Shown here piece after piece: positions 33,395 through 43,148 of a stretch of DNA of 64,000 bases. Source of the stretch: Arcobacter cloacae. GTDB lineage: Bacteria > Campylobacterota > Campylobacteria > Campylobacterales > Arcobacteraceae. How positions within the stretch are numbered: position 1 is the stretch's first letter; every line of letters starts with the position of its first letter. The stretch is taken from the NCBI RefSeq assembly GCF_013201935.1, contig NZ_CP053833.1, positions 1,922,001 through 1,986,000 on the forward strand. Reading direction: 5' to 3'. The notes beneath the pieces were generated by a model that searched no databases, was not told the DNA's origin, and saw only the letters and a program-made list of their open reading frames with translations. Both the position numbers and the translations under genes were made by a program.

Positions 33395-33412
33395 TAAGTT
33401 ATCAAATTTGTT
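33384..33412. terminator. Terminator at the end of the mrp operon
   Basis: AACAAATTTGATAA / TTATCAAATTTGTT is a perfect 14-bp inverted repeat centred on one base; in RNA the loop would be about 7 nt. It contains the mrpG stop codon and is followed by TATCTTAAATAG. It lies between convergent genes. The stem is AT-rich and the T-run weak, so it could also be an operator. Confidence 0.65.
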
Positions 33413-33432
33413 ATCTTAAATAGTTATTATAA

Positions 33433-34137
33433 TTATCTAGGATATGAACAGTTATTAATATCTAAACAAGTTCCATTTATATACTCTGGACAATCCGTTG
33501 CTAACCATACAATAGCTTTTGCAACTTCTTCTGCTGTTGCAAATCTTCCAGTTGCAACTGTTTTTTTAAACTCTGCTTTTCTCTCTTCTGAATTATCTTT
33601 TTGCATATCTGTTTCAGTTGGACTTGGAGCAACACAATTAACTGTAATTCCATAAGCTCCTAAAAGTTTTCCATAAATTTTTGTGGCATTTATAAGCCCT
33701 GCTTTTGCAATTCCATACCAAATATCTGGATGACCTATTTGACCTGCAATTGAAGCTGTATTTACTATTCTTCCATATTTTCTTTTTTTCATTCCAACAC
33801 TAAAAATATTCATTAACTCAACAGGAGTATATAAATCCACATTCATAATATGCTCACGTGCTTCTTTTGGATAATTATCATAACTATATTTTGGTTGCAT
33901 ATATCCAGCATTATTAATTAAAATATCAATATCTCCTACAACTTTTGCTAACTCTTGTAGTCCATCAACATTTGATAAATCATACTCAATAGCTGTAACA
34001 TTTGCAACTCCTACTATTGGACAATCACTAAAATCTCTTGCTACTATTATTATTTCATATCCAAACTCTAACATAGCTCTTGATACAGCTAGTCCTATCC
34101 CTTTATTTCCGCCTGTTATTAATACTCTTTTAGACAT
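33433..34137 (-). CDS. Short-chain dehydrogenase/reductase
   Basis: The 234-residue product is a classical SDR: nucleotide motif TGGNKGIGLAV (residues 7-17), NNAGYMQ, the catalytic Ser in IVNTASIAGQIGH and the Y-x-x-x-K motif YGIAKAGLINATK. The C-terminal end ATDCPEYINGTCLDINN is typical of FabG-like members. The cofactor is probably NADPH, given the basic stretch after the second strand (ARDFSDC). It stands alone, convergent with mrpG and divergent from the histidine kinase gene. The substrate is not predictable; FabG-like function is possible but there is no lipid-synthesis context. Confidence 0.88.
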   Translation of the reverse strand: MSKRVLITGGNKGIGLAVSRAMLEFGYEIIIVARDFSDCPIVGVANVTAIEYDLSNVDGLQELAKVVGDIDILINNAGYMQPKYSYDNYPKEAREHIMNVDLYTPVELMNIFSVGMKKRKYGRIVNTASIAGQIGHPDIWYGIAKAGLINATKIYGKLLGAYGITVNCVAPSPTETDMQKDNSEERKAEFKKTVATGRFATAEEVAKAIVWLATDCPEYINGTCLDINNCSYPR

Positions 34138-34248
34138 AAATTATTTCTCCTTATATTTATCTTTTGATTATATAAATTCATTGATTTTAATCATCTTAAT
34201 AAAATTTAATTTATGATAAAATTCCCGCAATCAAATCGCAGGAAACAT

Positions 34249-36153
34249 ATGATATACAAAAATGAAAATCAACTTATAAATATTATCAAATTTACACCCC
34301 CTATTTTTATAATTACTATTTCTATATTTATTACATTTTTTTTATATTTAGATAAGCAAAATGAACTTGAAAAAGAAAAATTTTTTATTAGAAGTGAATT
34401 TATAAAAAACAATAAAGAAACTGCAAAACAAGAAATAGAAAATTTATACAATTTTATTATTAATTCTCAAGAAAAAACAGAAGAGAAACTTAAAGAAAAT
34501 ATTAAAAATAGAGTATATGAAGCACACAGTATAGCAACTAGAATTTACAATGAAAATAAAGATTTAAAATCAAAAGATGAAATAAAAAAGATGATAAAAG
34601 ATGCATTAGTTGATATAAGATTCAACAATGGAAGTGGTTACTTTTTTATATATTCTTTTGATTATGAGTGTATTTTGCTTCCAATTAATAGAAAACTAGA
34701 GGGCACAAGCTTTTATAATTTTAAAGAAGGTAAAGGAGAATACCTTACTAGAAATATTATTGCCCAATTGAAAAATGAAAAAGAAGGATTTTTATCTTGG
34801 TGGTTTAACAAACCTGATGACTTAGAAAATCAATATAAAAAAATTGGTTTTAATATGCACTTTGAACCATATGACTGGTTTATAGGAACAGGTGAATATT
34901 TTGTTGATTTTGAAGATATTATAAAAAAAGATGTTTTAGATTATGTTTCTAAACTAAACAAAGATAAAAACAACTATTTTTTTATTCTTGATTATGATAA
35001 AACTACCCTTTCTCATATTATTCCTGATTTAGTAAATAAACCAGCAAATGATGTAACAAATATAGAAAATCATAAAATTTTTGATGAGATGATTGAAGTA
35101 GCAAAACAAGGAGAGGGTTTTTTAACTTATAATCACAAACCAATTAATATTAATACTTTTTCTACAAAAACAAGTTATATAAAAGGATTAAATAATTGGC
35201 AATGGGTTATTGGAAAAGGTTTTTATCTAGATGAAGTAAATACTATTATAAATAATAAAACAGTAGCATTAAATGATAAATTTCATAAAAAGATAATAAA
35301 TCTAATCTCTGTAGCTTTAATACTAACTTCTTTATTATTAATTATCTCAATTTATGTTTCTAAAATTTTAGAAAAAAAGTTTCTTAATTATAAAAAAGAA
35401 ATTGACAAATATATAGAAGAAAATAGTAAACAACAACATATTCTTTCTCAACAATCAAAAATGGCTGCAATGGGTGAAATGATAGGAAATATTGCCCATC
35501 AATGGAGACAACCCCTTTCAGTTATAACAACAGTTGCAAGTGGTATGAAACTACAAAAAGAGTTCAATACTCTTGATGATAAAACATTTAATGACTCTAT
35601 TGATAATATAACCAATTCAGCTCAATATCTATCAAAAACTATTGATGATTTTAGGAATTTTTTTAAATCAGATAAAAATGAATCTATTTTTAGTATAAGT
35701 GAATCTATTGAAAAAGTAATCAAATTAACTGAAGCACAATTTAAAAATAATGAAATTATTTTTATAAAAAATATTCAAGATTTTAATATTTTAGGTTTAG
35801 AAAATGAGTTCATTCAAGCTTTAATAAACATATTAAATAATGCAAAAGATGCACTTTTAGAGGAAAAAGTTTTAAAATTAATAATTATTAGTACTTATAA
35901 ATCTGAAAATAAAGCCTTTATAAAAATAGAAGATAATGCAGGTGGAATTGATGAAAAAATCATTGATAAAATTTTTGAACCATATTTTACAACAAAACAT
36001 CAATCAAAAGGTACTGGAATTGGACTTTATATGACACAGAAAATCATAAATCAACATATGAATGGAAACATTAGTATTAAAAATAGTGAAATAATTCATG
36101 AAAAAAACAGATATCAAGGAACAGAAGTTTTAATAGAACTTCCATTTAATTAA
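34249..36153 (+). CDS. Membrane sensor histidine kinase with a double Cache region
   Basis: I prefer the ATG at 34249 because AGGAAA lies 4 bp upstream; an earlier ATG at 34213 lacks such a site. The 634-residue protein has a first span (FTPPIFIITISIFITFFLYL), a long periplasmic region with two Cache-like units (NGSGYFFIYSFDYECILLPI, then WFIGTGEYFVDFEDI; and YFFILDYDKTTLSHI, then WQWVIGKGFYLDEV), a second span (LISVALILTSLLLIISIYV) and a kinase core. The kinase shows H-box IAHQWRQPLSV (about residue 420), N-box ALINILNNAKDALLEE, FEPYFTTKHQSKGTGIGLYM. Such kinases often sense small organic acids or amines. No response regulator is adjacent. Confidence 0.9.
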   Translation: MIYKNENQLINIIKFTPPIFIITISIFITFFLYLDKQNELEKEKFFIRSEFIKNNKETAKQEIENLYNFIINSQEKTEEKLKENIKNRVYEAHSIATRIYNENKDLKSKDEIKKMIKDALVDIRFNNGSGYFFIYSFDYECILLPINRKLEGTSFYNFKEGKGEYLTRNIIAQLKNEKEGFLSWWFNKPDDLENQYKKIGFNMHFEPYDWFIGTGEYFVDFEDIIKKDVLDYVSKLNKDKNNYFFILDYDKTTLSHIIPDLVNKPANDVTNIENHKIFDEMIEVAKQGEGFLTYNHKPININTFSTKTSYIKGLNNWQWVIGKGFYLDEVNTIINNKTVALNDKFHKKIINLISVALILTSLLLIISIYVSKILEKKFLNYKKEIDKYIEENSKQQHILSQQSKMAAMGEMIGNIAHQWRQPLSVITTVASGMKLQKEFNTLDDKTFNDSIDNITNSAQYLSKTIDDFRNFFKSDKNESIFSISESIEKVIKLTEAQFKNNEIIFIKNIQDFNILGLENEFIQALINILNNAKDALLEEKVLKLIIISTYKSENKAFIKIEDNAGGIDEKIIDKIFEPYFTTKHQSKGTGIGLYMTQKIINQHMNGNISIKNSEIIHEKNRYQGTEVLIELPFN

Positions 36154-36877
36154 ACCATTTAATCTTATCTCTTAAATTTACAACTTCTCCTATTACTATC
36201 ATTACAGGAGTTGGTAGATTTTTTGATTCTTCTACTATTGTTTCTAAAGTTCCAACTACTACTTCTTGCTCTTTTGTTGTTCCCTTTGAGATTACTGCAC
36301 ATGGGTAATCTCTTCTTTTTCCAAGGTTCATTAATTTTGAGGTAATTGATTCAAGATTATGGTATCCCATCAAAAACACAATTGTTTCATCATTTAAAAA
36401 AGTCTCCCATTCTATTTGAGAAATCTTTTTCTTTGGATTTTCATGTCCTGTTACAACTCTAAAAGAGGTTGTTATTCCCCTATGGGTTACTGGAATTCCA
36501 GCGTATGCTGGAACTGCAATAGCTGAGCTAATTCCTGGAATTATTTCAAATTTTATATCTCTTTGCTGTAAATAAAGAGCTTCTTCTCCTCCACGACCAA
36601 AAACAAAAGGATCACCACCTTTTAATCTTACTACATTTTCATATTTTAATGTTGCTTGATAGATTAGTTCATTTATTTCATCTTGGGGAAGAGTATGTTT
36701 TTTATCTTCTTTTCCCACATAAATTAAATCACAATCTTTTTTTACCATCTCCAAAATCTCTTTATTTACCAATCTATCATAGATTAAAACATCAGCATTT
36801 TGTATTACTCTTAAGGCTTTTAAAGTTAGCAGTTCAACATCACCAGGACCAGCTCCTGTTAGGTATACTTTTGGCAT
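36146..36877 (-). CDS. cobA: Uroporphyrinogen-III C-methyltransferase
   Basis: The 243-residue product has the full SUMT pattern: VYLTGAGPGDVELLTLKALR at the start, DVLIYDRLV, VVRLKGGDPFVFGRGGEEAL (SAM-binding P-loop-like), GISSAIAVPAYAGIPVTHRG, and TPVMIVIGEVVNL at the end. It makes precorrin-2, the precursor of siroheme. Siroheme is needed by the nitrite reductase NirB encoded 9 kb away, and its place at the edge of the nitrate block is consistent with that. It lacks the CysG N-terminal dehydrogenase/chelatase domain, so those steps must be encoded elsewhere. It overlaps the convergent kinase gene by 8 bp. Confidence 0.93.
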   Translation of the reverse strand: MPKVYLTGAGPGDVELLTLKALRVIQNADVLIYDRLVNKEILEMVKKDCDLIYVGKEDKKHTLPQDEINELIYQATLKYENVVRLKGGDPFVFGRGGEEALYLQQRDIKFEIIPGISSAIAVPAYAGIPVTHRGITTSFRVVTGHENPKKKISQIEWETFLNDETIVFLMGYHNLESITSKLMNLGKRRDYPCAVISKGTTKEQEVVVGTLETIVEESKNLPTPVMIVIGEVVNLRDKIKWFN

Positions 36878-36892
36878 ATTATTCTATCCTTC

Positions 36893-38659
36893 TTAATTTT
36901 TCATTGTATTTAATTGTGCAAATAATTCATCTAAAATATGCTCAATTTCATTTGAATAAACCAAAATAGATTTTTCATCTCTTTGTTTTATTGAAACTCC
37001 ATAAAGTCCCAATCTCTTATCAAGTTGATAGGTATTCTCTTTTATACTTCCAATCATTGGATGATTATCAAATTTTTTGATAAATTGCTCTATATTTTTT
37101 CTATTTACTATATCAATATTTATTGTTTCACTATTATTATTTACTTGATTTAAAATTGCTTGTTTATATTTAGCATAATCAATTTTTATATTGTTTATCT
37201 CTTGAACTAAACCAAAATTAGAGATTCTATTTTCTATTTGTTTATCATATTTATTCAAAGCTGCAGCTTTTATCATATTAAGTGCAACTTCATTTGTTTG
37301 TGTTGCTAAATCTTTTGTTTGTCTTGCCATATTTGCATTTTCTTGAGTGATATAATCAAGCCTATTCATAGTCTCACTAATTTGTGCTAAATTTCTCATT
37401 TGAACATCATTTGCTCTTGCAACATCATCAATTATTACTGTATTTTCTTCAATCATTGAAGCTAATTTTTCAAAACTATTTTTCATGTTTTGTGAATAAT
37501 TTTTACCATCAATTGATTTTTGACTTGCAACTTCAACAAGATGTTTAATTTCACGTGCAGCCTCCGCACTTCTATTTGCTAAGTTTCGCACTTCAGCCGC
37601 AACAACAGCAAATCCTTTTCCAGCTTCTCCTGCAGTTGCTGCTTCAACTGCTGCATTTAAAGATAAAATATTTGTTTGAAATGCAATTTGGTCAATTATT
37701 GTAATTGCTTCAGAAATGGCATTTGTAGAATCATTTATTTCAAGCATAGACTTTTCTGTATTTTCTACAAGTTTAATACCCTCATTTGCATAATTTTTTG
37801 TTTCAGTAGCAATTTCAAGCATATTTCTTGCTTTTTGAGAAGTTGTTGTGATATTTGTAGTTATCTCTTGAACAGCTGCACTTGTTTGCTCTAAAGAAGC
37901 TGCTTGACTTATTGTTGCATTATGTAATGAATTAACCAATGATAAAAGTTGATTTGATTTTTCATCTAATACATATCCATTTTTATTTATCATTGCTAAA
38001 AATTCAGATACGTTTGTTCCTATCATATTTAAACATCTTAAAAGTGTATTTACAATCGCTCCAATATCACTTTTATCAGCTTTTATCTGAAAGTTCCCAT
38101 TTGCATAACTAAGTGATGTTTGAAAAGAATTCACTACATTTTCCCTTAATGAATCAATCATATGATTGAAATTATCTTTTAACTCATTTATATAAACATT
38201 ATTTGCTTGACCATTTATTCTATAAACTAAAAAACCTTTTCCAATCATTTTTGAAACAAATTTTGCTTCATCAATAACGGCATTATCAATTACCAATCCA
38301 TCTTTGATTTTTTTGATATTCTCATTTAATTCTTTTGCCATATCACCAAATTCATCTTTTGTGTGTAAGTCTATAATATCAAGATTTTTTTCTGTCGAAG
38401 TTAAGTAGTTAAAAAATCTACTAAGTCCAGATTTTATAGTAATCATTGAATGATTAATACTATTAGAAATTAATAAAAACAAGCCAACCGTTGTAACTAA
38501 TATAAAAATTATAAAAACTATTGCAAAAGAAAGCCCATCTTTATTAGTTTCTAACAAATCATTTATATATAATCCAGAAACAAATAAAAAACCAAAAAAG
38601 GGAAACATAATCATAAAGATTAGTTTATTTTTTAAACTCACACTATCCAAAAAACTCAT
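36893..38659 (-). CDS. Methyl-accepting chemotaxis protein
   Basis: The start is set at the ATG at 38659 (AAGGAA 6-7 bp upstream); a longer frame would overlap the EAL gene. The 588-residue protein has two close membrane spans ([40 protein letters not shown]) with almost no periplasmic domain, so it must sense a membrane or cytoplasmic signal. A HAMP-like segment, then the highly conserved signalling tip [23 protein letters not shown] follow. The C-terminal 100 residues ([20 protein letters not shown], then [20 protein letters not shown]) recall a CZB domain that has lost its zinc ligands; this is tentative. It is coupled to the EAL gene (2-bp gap) and lies beside the nitrate importer. Confidence 0.92.
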   Translation of the reverse strand: MSFLDSVSLKNKLIFMIMFPFFGFLFVSGLYINDLLETNKDGLSFAIVFIIFILVTTVGLFLLISNSINHSMITIKSGLSRFFNYLTSTEKNLDIIDLHTKDEFGDMAKELNENIKKIKDGLVIDNAVIDEAKFVSKMIGKGFLVYRINGQANNVYINELKDNFNHMIDSLRENVVNSFQTSLSYANGNFQIKADKSDIGAIVNTLLRCLNMIGTNVSEFLAMINKNGYVLDEKSNQLLSLVNSLHNATISQAASLEQTSAAVQEITTNITTTSQKARNMLEIATETKNYANEGIKLVENTEKSMLEINDSTNAISEAITIIDQIAFQTNILSLNAAVEAATAGEAGKGFAVVAAEVRNLANRSAEAAREIKHLVEVASQKSIDGKNYSQNMKNSFEKLASMIEENTVIIDDVARANDVQMRNLAQISETMNRLDYITQENANMARQTKDLATQTNEVALNMIKAAALNKYDKQIENRISNFGLVQEINNIKIDYAKYKQAILNQVNNNSETINIDIVNRKNIEQFIKKFDNHPMIGSIKENTYQLDKRLGLYGVSIKQRDEKSILVYSNEIEHILDELFAQLNTMKN

Positions 38660-38661
38660 TT

Positions 38662-39861
38662 TTAATTCCTTTTGATTATTATGTCTAGACATATAATATA
38701 TGTTTGATTCTCTAATTCAAATTTTCGTGCAAATGTTTTACACAAATTCCCAGTAGCATAAGAGATATAGTTATGACTTAAATATATTCCTTGTTTTGAC
38801 TCTAAAGTAATATAGTAATACTCTTTTAAAAAGTGTTCATCTCCATGTTTTGTAGGTCTAAACCTATCATTTACACTTTTTATTACAGTACTATTTATCT
38901 GTTTTGAAGTTTTTCCATCGATTAAATAAATCGCTTCTAAATCAAAATAATTTACTAACTCTTTATACATAATCTCTTCAGTCTTTAAAATATCAAAAAA
39001 CTGCCCGATTATATTTTGTGACACGTCACAATAATAGTTTATAAGCTTTCTTTTATCATTTATAGAAGTGATTGTTCTAGCTCTAAAAATAGTTCCTATT
39101 TCTATAATCTTTGACAAAATTTCATCTACTACAAACATATCTAAATTATATGTTGGTTTACAAAAATAATATCCTTGAAAAAGATTTATGTTTGATTTCA
39201 TTGCTACACAAATTGCATCTTCGTCTTCAACACCCTCAGCTAAAACTCTAATTCCTAGATTTTCACTCATTTTTGCAATTGCTTTTACTATCTCTTTATT
39301 AATATGATTATTTTTAACATCTCTAAATAAAGATTTGTCAATTTTGATTAAATCTGGTTTTATAATATTTATTCTGTCAAAAGTAGAATTTCCTGTTCCA
39401 AAATCATCTAATGCAATAGAAAATCCTAAAGATTTATAATAGGTACAAAACTCTTCCAAAGCTTTAGTATTTGAAATTTCATCCTCTTTTATCTCTATCA
39501 TAAAATTTTTATATGGGATTCTATATTTATCTATAGTTTCAACAAAACAGTAATTATTTTTATCTCTATTAAAATTATTTATCAGATTTGACTCAAAATT
39601 TAGAAATAAAATTAAATCACTATTTTCTAAATAGTAATGATAAAATTTTTCTATAGATTTATCTCTTGTTAATATGTCAAGTTCAAGGCTTAAATTCTCT
39701 TCTATTGCCATAGTAAAGAGCTCATAAGGAGGAATTACTTCCCCTTTATAATTACATCTTGTAAGTGCTTCAAAAGCATAAAGCCTTTTAGCTCTAATAG
39801 ATACAATAGGTTGAAAATGAATCTCAACAAGCTCATCTTTTATTATTTCTTTTATCATCAT
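38662..39861 (-). CDS. EAL-domain protein, probable c-di-GMP phosphodiesterase
   Basis: The 399-residue product starts with an EAL domain (residues about 5-250): the signature is FEALTR, with further catalytic motifs [42 protein letters not shown] and RVLAEGVED. The metal and glutamate residues of an active enzyme look intact. The C-terminal 140 residues ([40 protein letters not shown], then a [20 protein letters not shown] part) form a Cache-like sensor without membrane spans; similar cytoplasmic domains are seen in E. coli-type EAL proteins. It precedes the MCP gene by 2 bp, so the two probably share a signal. GTG/ATG: two consecutive ATGs at the start. Confidence 0.9.
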   Translation of the reverse strand: MMIKEIIKDELVEIHFQPIVSIRAKRLYAFEALTRCNYKGEVIPPYELFTMAIEENLSLELDILTRDKSIEKFYHYYLENSDLILFLNFESNLINNFNRDKNNYCFVETIDKYRIPYKNFMIEIKEDEISNTKALEEFCTYYKSLGFSIALDDFGTGNSTFDRINIIKPDLIKIDKSLFRDVKNNHINKEIVKAIAKMSENLGIRVLAEGVEDEDAICVAMKSNINLFQGYYFCKPTYNLDMFVVDEILSKIIEIGTIFRARTITSINDKRKLINYYCDVSQNIIGQFFDILKTEEIMYKELVNYFDLEAIYLIDGKTSKQINSTVIKSVNDRFRPTKHGDEHFLKEYYYITLESKQGIYLSHNYISYATGNLCKTFARKFELENQTYIICLDIIIKRN

Positions 39862-39910
39862 TTACTCAAAAGTTCAAATTTTTTCTCTATTATAAAGATT
39901 TTTTTTCTTT

Positions 39911-40708
39911 TTACTCATGCTCCTTTGCAAATTTTTTATACAGAAAGTCTAAAATTGCTTCTCTACATCTAATATACTCTTTATCACTTTGAAGAACTAC
40001 TCTATCCCTTGGTCTTGGAATATCTACTTTTAAAATTTCCCCAATTGTAGCTTCTGGTCCATTTGTCATCATAATAACCCTATCACTTAATAAAACTGCT
40101 TCATCAATATCGTGGGTGATTATAATTACTGTATTTTGTACATTTTGTTGAATTCTCATAAGATGCTCTTGTAAATTTGCCCTTGTTAAACTATCCAATG
40201 CTCCAAAAGGTTCATCCATTAATAAAACATCAGGTTTGATTGATAAAGCCCTTGCAATTCCAACTCTTTGTTTCATTCCCCCACTAATTCCACTTGGATA
40301 TTTATCTTTTGCATGGTCAAGATTTACCATAGAAACGAAGTGTTCAACCCTTTCTTTCAAATCTTTTGAGCTTAAATGTGGCATCACTTTTTTAACTGCT
40401 AATTCAATATTTTGATAAACAGTAAGCCATGGAAGAAGTGAATGATTTTGAAAAACCACAGCTCTTTCAGGTCCTGGACCTGTGATTTCTTTGTTGTTTA
40501 AAATAATATTACCTTTTGTTTGGCTATCAAGTCCAGCTATCATATTTAATAAAGTTGATTTTCCACAACCACTATGCCCAATGATTGAGACAATCTCATT
40601 TTTTTTGATATTTACATTTACATCAACAACAGCTTTGTACTCTTTTCCTCCACTTAGAAAAAAAGTTTTTTCTATATTTTCCAGTTGTAAAAATTTGTCA
40701 TTATTCAT
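39911..40708 (-). CDS. nrtD: ABC transporter ATPase for nitrate (NrtD/NasD-like)
   Basis: The 265-residue product has Walker A GHSGCGKST (about residue 43), the Q-loop VVFQNHSLLPWLTV, ABC signature SGISGGMKQRVGIARALSIK and Walker B VLLMDEPFGALD. It belongs to the nitrate/sulfonate/taurine branch (NrtD, SsuB, TauB); nitrate is inferred from nrtA and nasA nearby. It lies 9 bp downstream of the permease gene and probably ends the three-gene unit. Two copies are expected to drive the permease. Confidence 0.9.
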   Translation of the reverse strand: MNNDKFLQLENIEKTFFLSGGKEYKAVVDVNVNIKKNEIVSIIGHSGCGKSTLLNMIAGLDSQTKGNIILNNKEITGPGPERAVVFQNHSLLPWLTVYQNIELAVKKVMPHLSSKDLKERVEHFVSMVNLDHAKDKYPSGISGGMKQRVGIARALSIKPDVLLMDEPFGALDSLTRANLQEHLMRIQQNVQNTVIIITHDIDEAVLLSDRVIMMTNGPEATIGEILKVDIPRPRDRVVLQSDKEYIRCREAILDFLYKKFAKEHE

Positions 40709-40717
40709 AATATTACC

Positions 40718-41527
40718 CTACACTTTTTTTCTATAATCGAAATAATCAGCTATTTTCCCCATAAAAATATCTAATATAAACCCAACAAGTCCCACTATTA
40801 TAATACCGATGATTATATTGTGATATGCAAGATTATTATATTCATCCCAAATCCAAAACCCTATTCCAATACCACCTGTTAGCATCTCAGCAGCAACAAT
40901 AACAAGCCATGCAATTCCTAAAGATAGTCTCATCCCTGCAAAAATATATGGAACTGCAACTGGTAAAATAATTTTAAATACTTTTTCCAAAGATGTAAAT
41001 CTTAAAACCTTTGCAACATTTAAATAATCTTCACTCACATTTTTAACTCCAAGTGAAGTATTTATGATAATTGGCCAAATTGAAGTTACAAATATTGTTG
41101 AAATAGCTGTATTATCAATATCTTTAAAAGCAAATAACAATAAAGGTAACCATGCAAGTGGTGAAACTGGCTTTAAAATCTGAATAAATGGGTCAAGGGC
41201 ATAATGAATATTTTTACTCATTCCAACCATTAATCCAATAGGAACACCTACAATCACAGCTAAAGCAAATCCTGCAAATACTCTTTTTAATGACTCAACT
41301 AATTGCCAAAAAATTCCTTTATCATCTTGATTTTCCACATAAAAAGGGTCACTTAATGCCCCTTTTATCTCATCTCCACTTGATGTAGTTCCACCAAAAG
41401 CATATACAAAAGTATCACTAGGAGTTGGAAAACCACTAATAAAAGCAGCAACTCCCGACCAAACTTGAATAATTATAACCAACACTATAAGTGGTAGAAA
41501 TATCTTTTTTAAAAGCTCTTTATTCAT
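40718..41527 (-). CDS. nrtB: ABC transporter permease for nitrate
   Basis: The 269-residue product has about six spans (FLPLIVLVIIIQVWSGVAAF, FAGFALAVIVGVPIGLMVGM, and others) and the conserved binding-protein-dependent permease loop FTSLEKVFKIILPVAVPYIF AG. The segment LKPVSPLAWLPLLLFAFKDI is characteristic of NrtB/SsuC/TauC permeases. It lies 10 bp downstream of nrtA and 9 bp upstream of the ATPase gene. A periplasmic insert (GGTTSSGDEIKGALSDPFYV) between the first two spans fits the NrtB type. Confidence 0.9.
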   Translation of the reverse strand: MNKELLKKIFLPLIVLVIIIQVWSGVAAFISGFPTPSDTFVYAFGGTTSSGDEIKGALSDPFYVENQDDKGIFWQLVESLKRVFAGFALAVIVGVPIGLMVGMSKNIHYALDPFIQILKPVSPLAWLPLLLFAFKDIDNTAISTIFVTSIWPIIINTSLGVKNVSEDYLNVAKVLRFTSLEKVFKIILPVAVPYIFAGMRLSLGIAWLVIVAAEMLTGGIGIGFWIWDEYNNLAYHNIIIGIIIVGLVGFILDIFMGKIADYFDYRKKV

Positions 41528-41537
41528 GATAGATTCT

Positions 41538-42917
41538 TTATTTTTTTGTTACATATTTTGGATCTGCACAACCAGCTGGTCCATAAGGGCAAACATAAGA
41601 TGGTTGTTTTGTATCAACTTTCCAATTATTAACTTTTGCTAACTCCTCTTTAGAAACTTTTGGATTTGTCACTTCAAAATCATAAATATAATCAACAGCT
41701 TTATTTGGATCCCAAACTTTTCCATCTAAGAATTTGTTATATTCATCAACACCATCTTTTTTCCAAGCCGATTCAGGAAGAGAATATCCAACCTCTTTTG
41801 CAACAACTTCAAATAAATCAGGTCTATAAACCTTTTCAATTGTCTCTTTCATATTTACAGGTTTATCAATTTGTCCCCATCTGTACATTTGAGTCATAAA
41901 CCACATACCATGAGAGTAGTATGGATAAGCTGCGTAATAATTTGCAAATACATTAAACATTGGATTTTTACTATCAACATCTTTTGTATATAAAAAAGTT
42001 CCACTCATTGATTTTCTTAAAACATCAACAGGTGCTTTTACATAGTTATCTTTTGATAAAATTTTTATAGCTTCTTCCCTATTTTCCCACGATTCATCCA
42101 ACCACATTTGAGCTTTTAAAACAGCTTTCATAACAGCTTTTGTAGTTTCAGGATTTTTTTCTATAAAATCAGCTCTTGCTTGTAAAACTTTTTCAGGTGC
42201 ATTATTCCAAATATCATATTTTGTAACTAAAGCGCCACCTTGTCCACCTGAAACAACCCTAGTATTCCAAGGTTCACCAACACTATATCCATCAATATTT
42301 CCAGCTATTAAATTTTGTGGCATTGTTGGAGGTGGAAAAGGTTTGATAGTTGTATCCTCATCAGGTTTAATTCCACTTGCTGCCATCCAATATCTTAACT
42401 CATAATTATGTGTTGAAAAAGGGTGTGTCATACCAAAATTTAAAGGTTGATATTTTTTACCCTCTGCTGTTTTTTTCTCATCAATATATTTTTTTAAACT
42501 CTCTGCACTAACTGGTCTTTCCTCTTTATTTAAACCATATTTTTCCATTTCACTAATTAGTTTATTTGAATATGTGATTGCATTTCCATTATAATCAAGT
42601 GATAAAAGAGCTTGAAGATTAGCTTCACCATTTATTCCTAAAGTTGCAGCAATTGGCATACCAGCAAGGGCATGGGCATAATCATACTCCCCTGAAATTG
42701 TTTTTTGTTGGATTCCTGGCCATCCACCACCCTCTTTTGAAATGTGAACATTTAATCCCTCTTCTTCAAAAAAACCTTTCTCTTTTGCTATTACCAATGG
42801 CGCACAATCAGTTAGTGCAATAAATCCTATTTTTAAATCTTTTTTTTCAGGTGCTGCTAATAATGAACTAGCAATAAGTGAAATACCTAAACCGATTTTT
42901 AAAGTTACTTTTAACAT
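41538..42917 (-). CDS. nrtA: Periplasmic nitrate-binding protein (NrtA/CmpA family)
   Basis: The 459-residue product has a signal peptide (MLKVTLKIGLGISLIASSLL, cut before APEKK). The binding core includes LKIGFIALTDCAPLVIAKEK, GGGWPGIQQKTISGEYDYAH, FGMTHPFSTHNYELRYWMAA and NIDGYSVGEPWNTRVV, all typical of NrtA/CmpA. The C-terminal VCPYGPAGCADPK carries two cysteines. It binds nitrate (or nitrite) in the periplasm; bicarbonate (CmpA) is the alternative but nasA and nirBD beside it favour nitrate. It is first in its operon, divergent from nasA. A good AAGGAGAA ribosome site precedes the ATG. Confidence 0.92.
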   Translation of the reverse strand: MLKVTLKIGLGISLIASSLLAAPEKKDLKIGFIALTDCAPLVIAKEKGFFEEEGLNVHISKEGGGWPGIQQKTISGEYDYAHALAGMPIAATLGINGEANLQALLSLDYNGNAITYSNKLISEMEKYGLNKEERPVSAESLKKYIDEKKTAEGKKYQPLNFGMTHPFSTHNYELRYWMAASGIKPDEDTTIKPFPPPTMPQNLIAGNIDGYSVGEPWNTRVVSGGQGGALVTKYDIWNNAPEKVLQARADFIEKNPETTKAVMKAVLKAQMWLDESWENREEAIKILSKDNYVKAPVDVLRKSMSGTFLYTKDVDSKNPMFNVFANYYAAYPYYSHGMWFMTQMYRWGQIDKPVNMKETIEKVYRPDLFEVVAKEVGYSLPESAWKKDGVDEYNKFLDGKVWDPNKAVDYIYDFEVTNPKVSKEELAKVNNWKVDTKQPSYVCPYGPAGCADPKYVTKK

Positions 42918-43148
42918 CTTTTCTCCTTGATTTTTTTAATCATGTTTTTACTGTTGTCATTATAACAACAAAAAATTAGCTAATTTACAAATTTATTGTA
43001 TATTAAACATACAATAAATTCTTAATTTTTCATTAATTTAATATTATAATACCTTTATCAATGTGAATATTTTCAATTAATATTTAATAAACTTAGTATA
43101 TAATCTTATATTTACATTAAAAATTAATATTTTTTAAAGGGCAATAAT
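42918..43148. promoter_or_regulatory. Divergent nrtA-nasA control region
   Basis: The 231-bp gap holds a 6-bp inverted repeat (TGTTGT/ACAACA, 42952-42970), a 12-bp inverted repeat AATTTATTGTAT / ATACAATAAATT (42990-43020), and a 21-bp block (43019-43039) that recurs upstream of nirB with 20 matches. These are candidate sites for a nitrate- or nitrogen-responsive regulator of both operons. A TATAAT-like box is at 43051 and the nasA ribosome site is AAAGGG. Confidence 0.55.
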
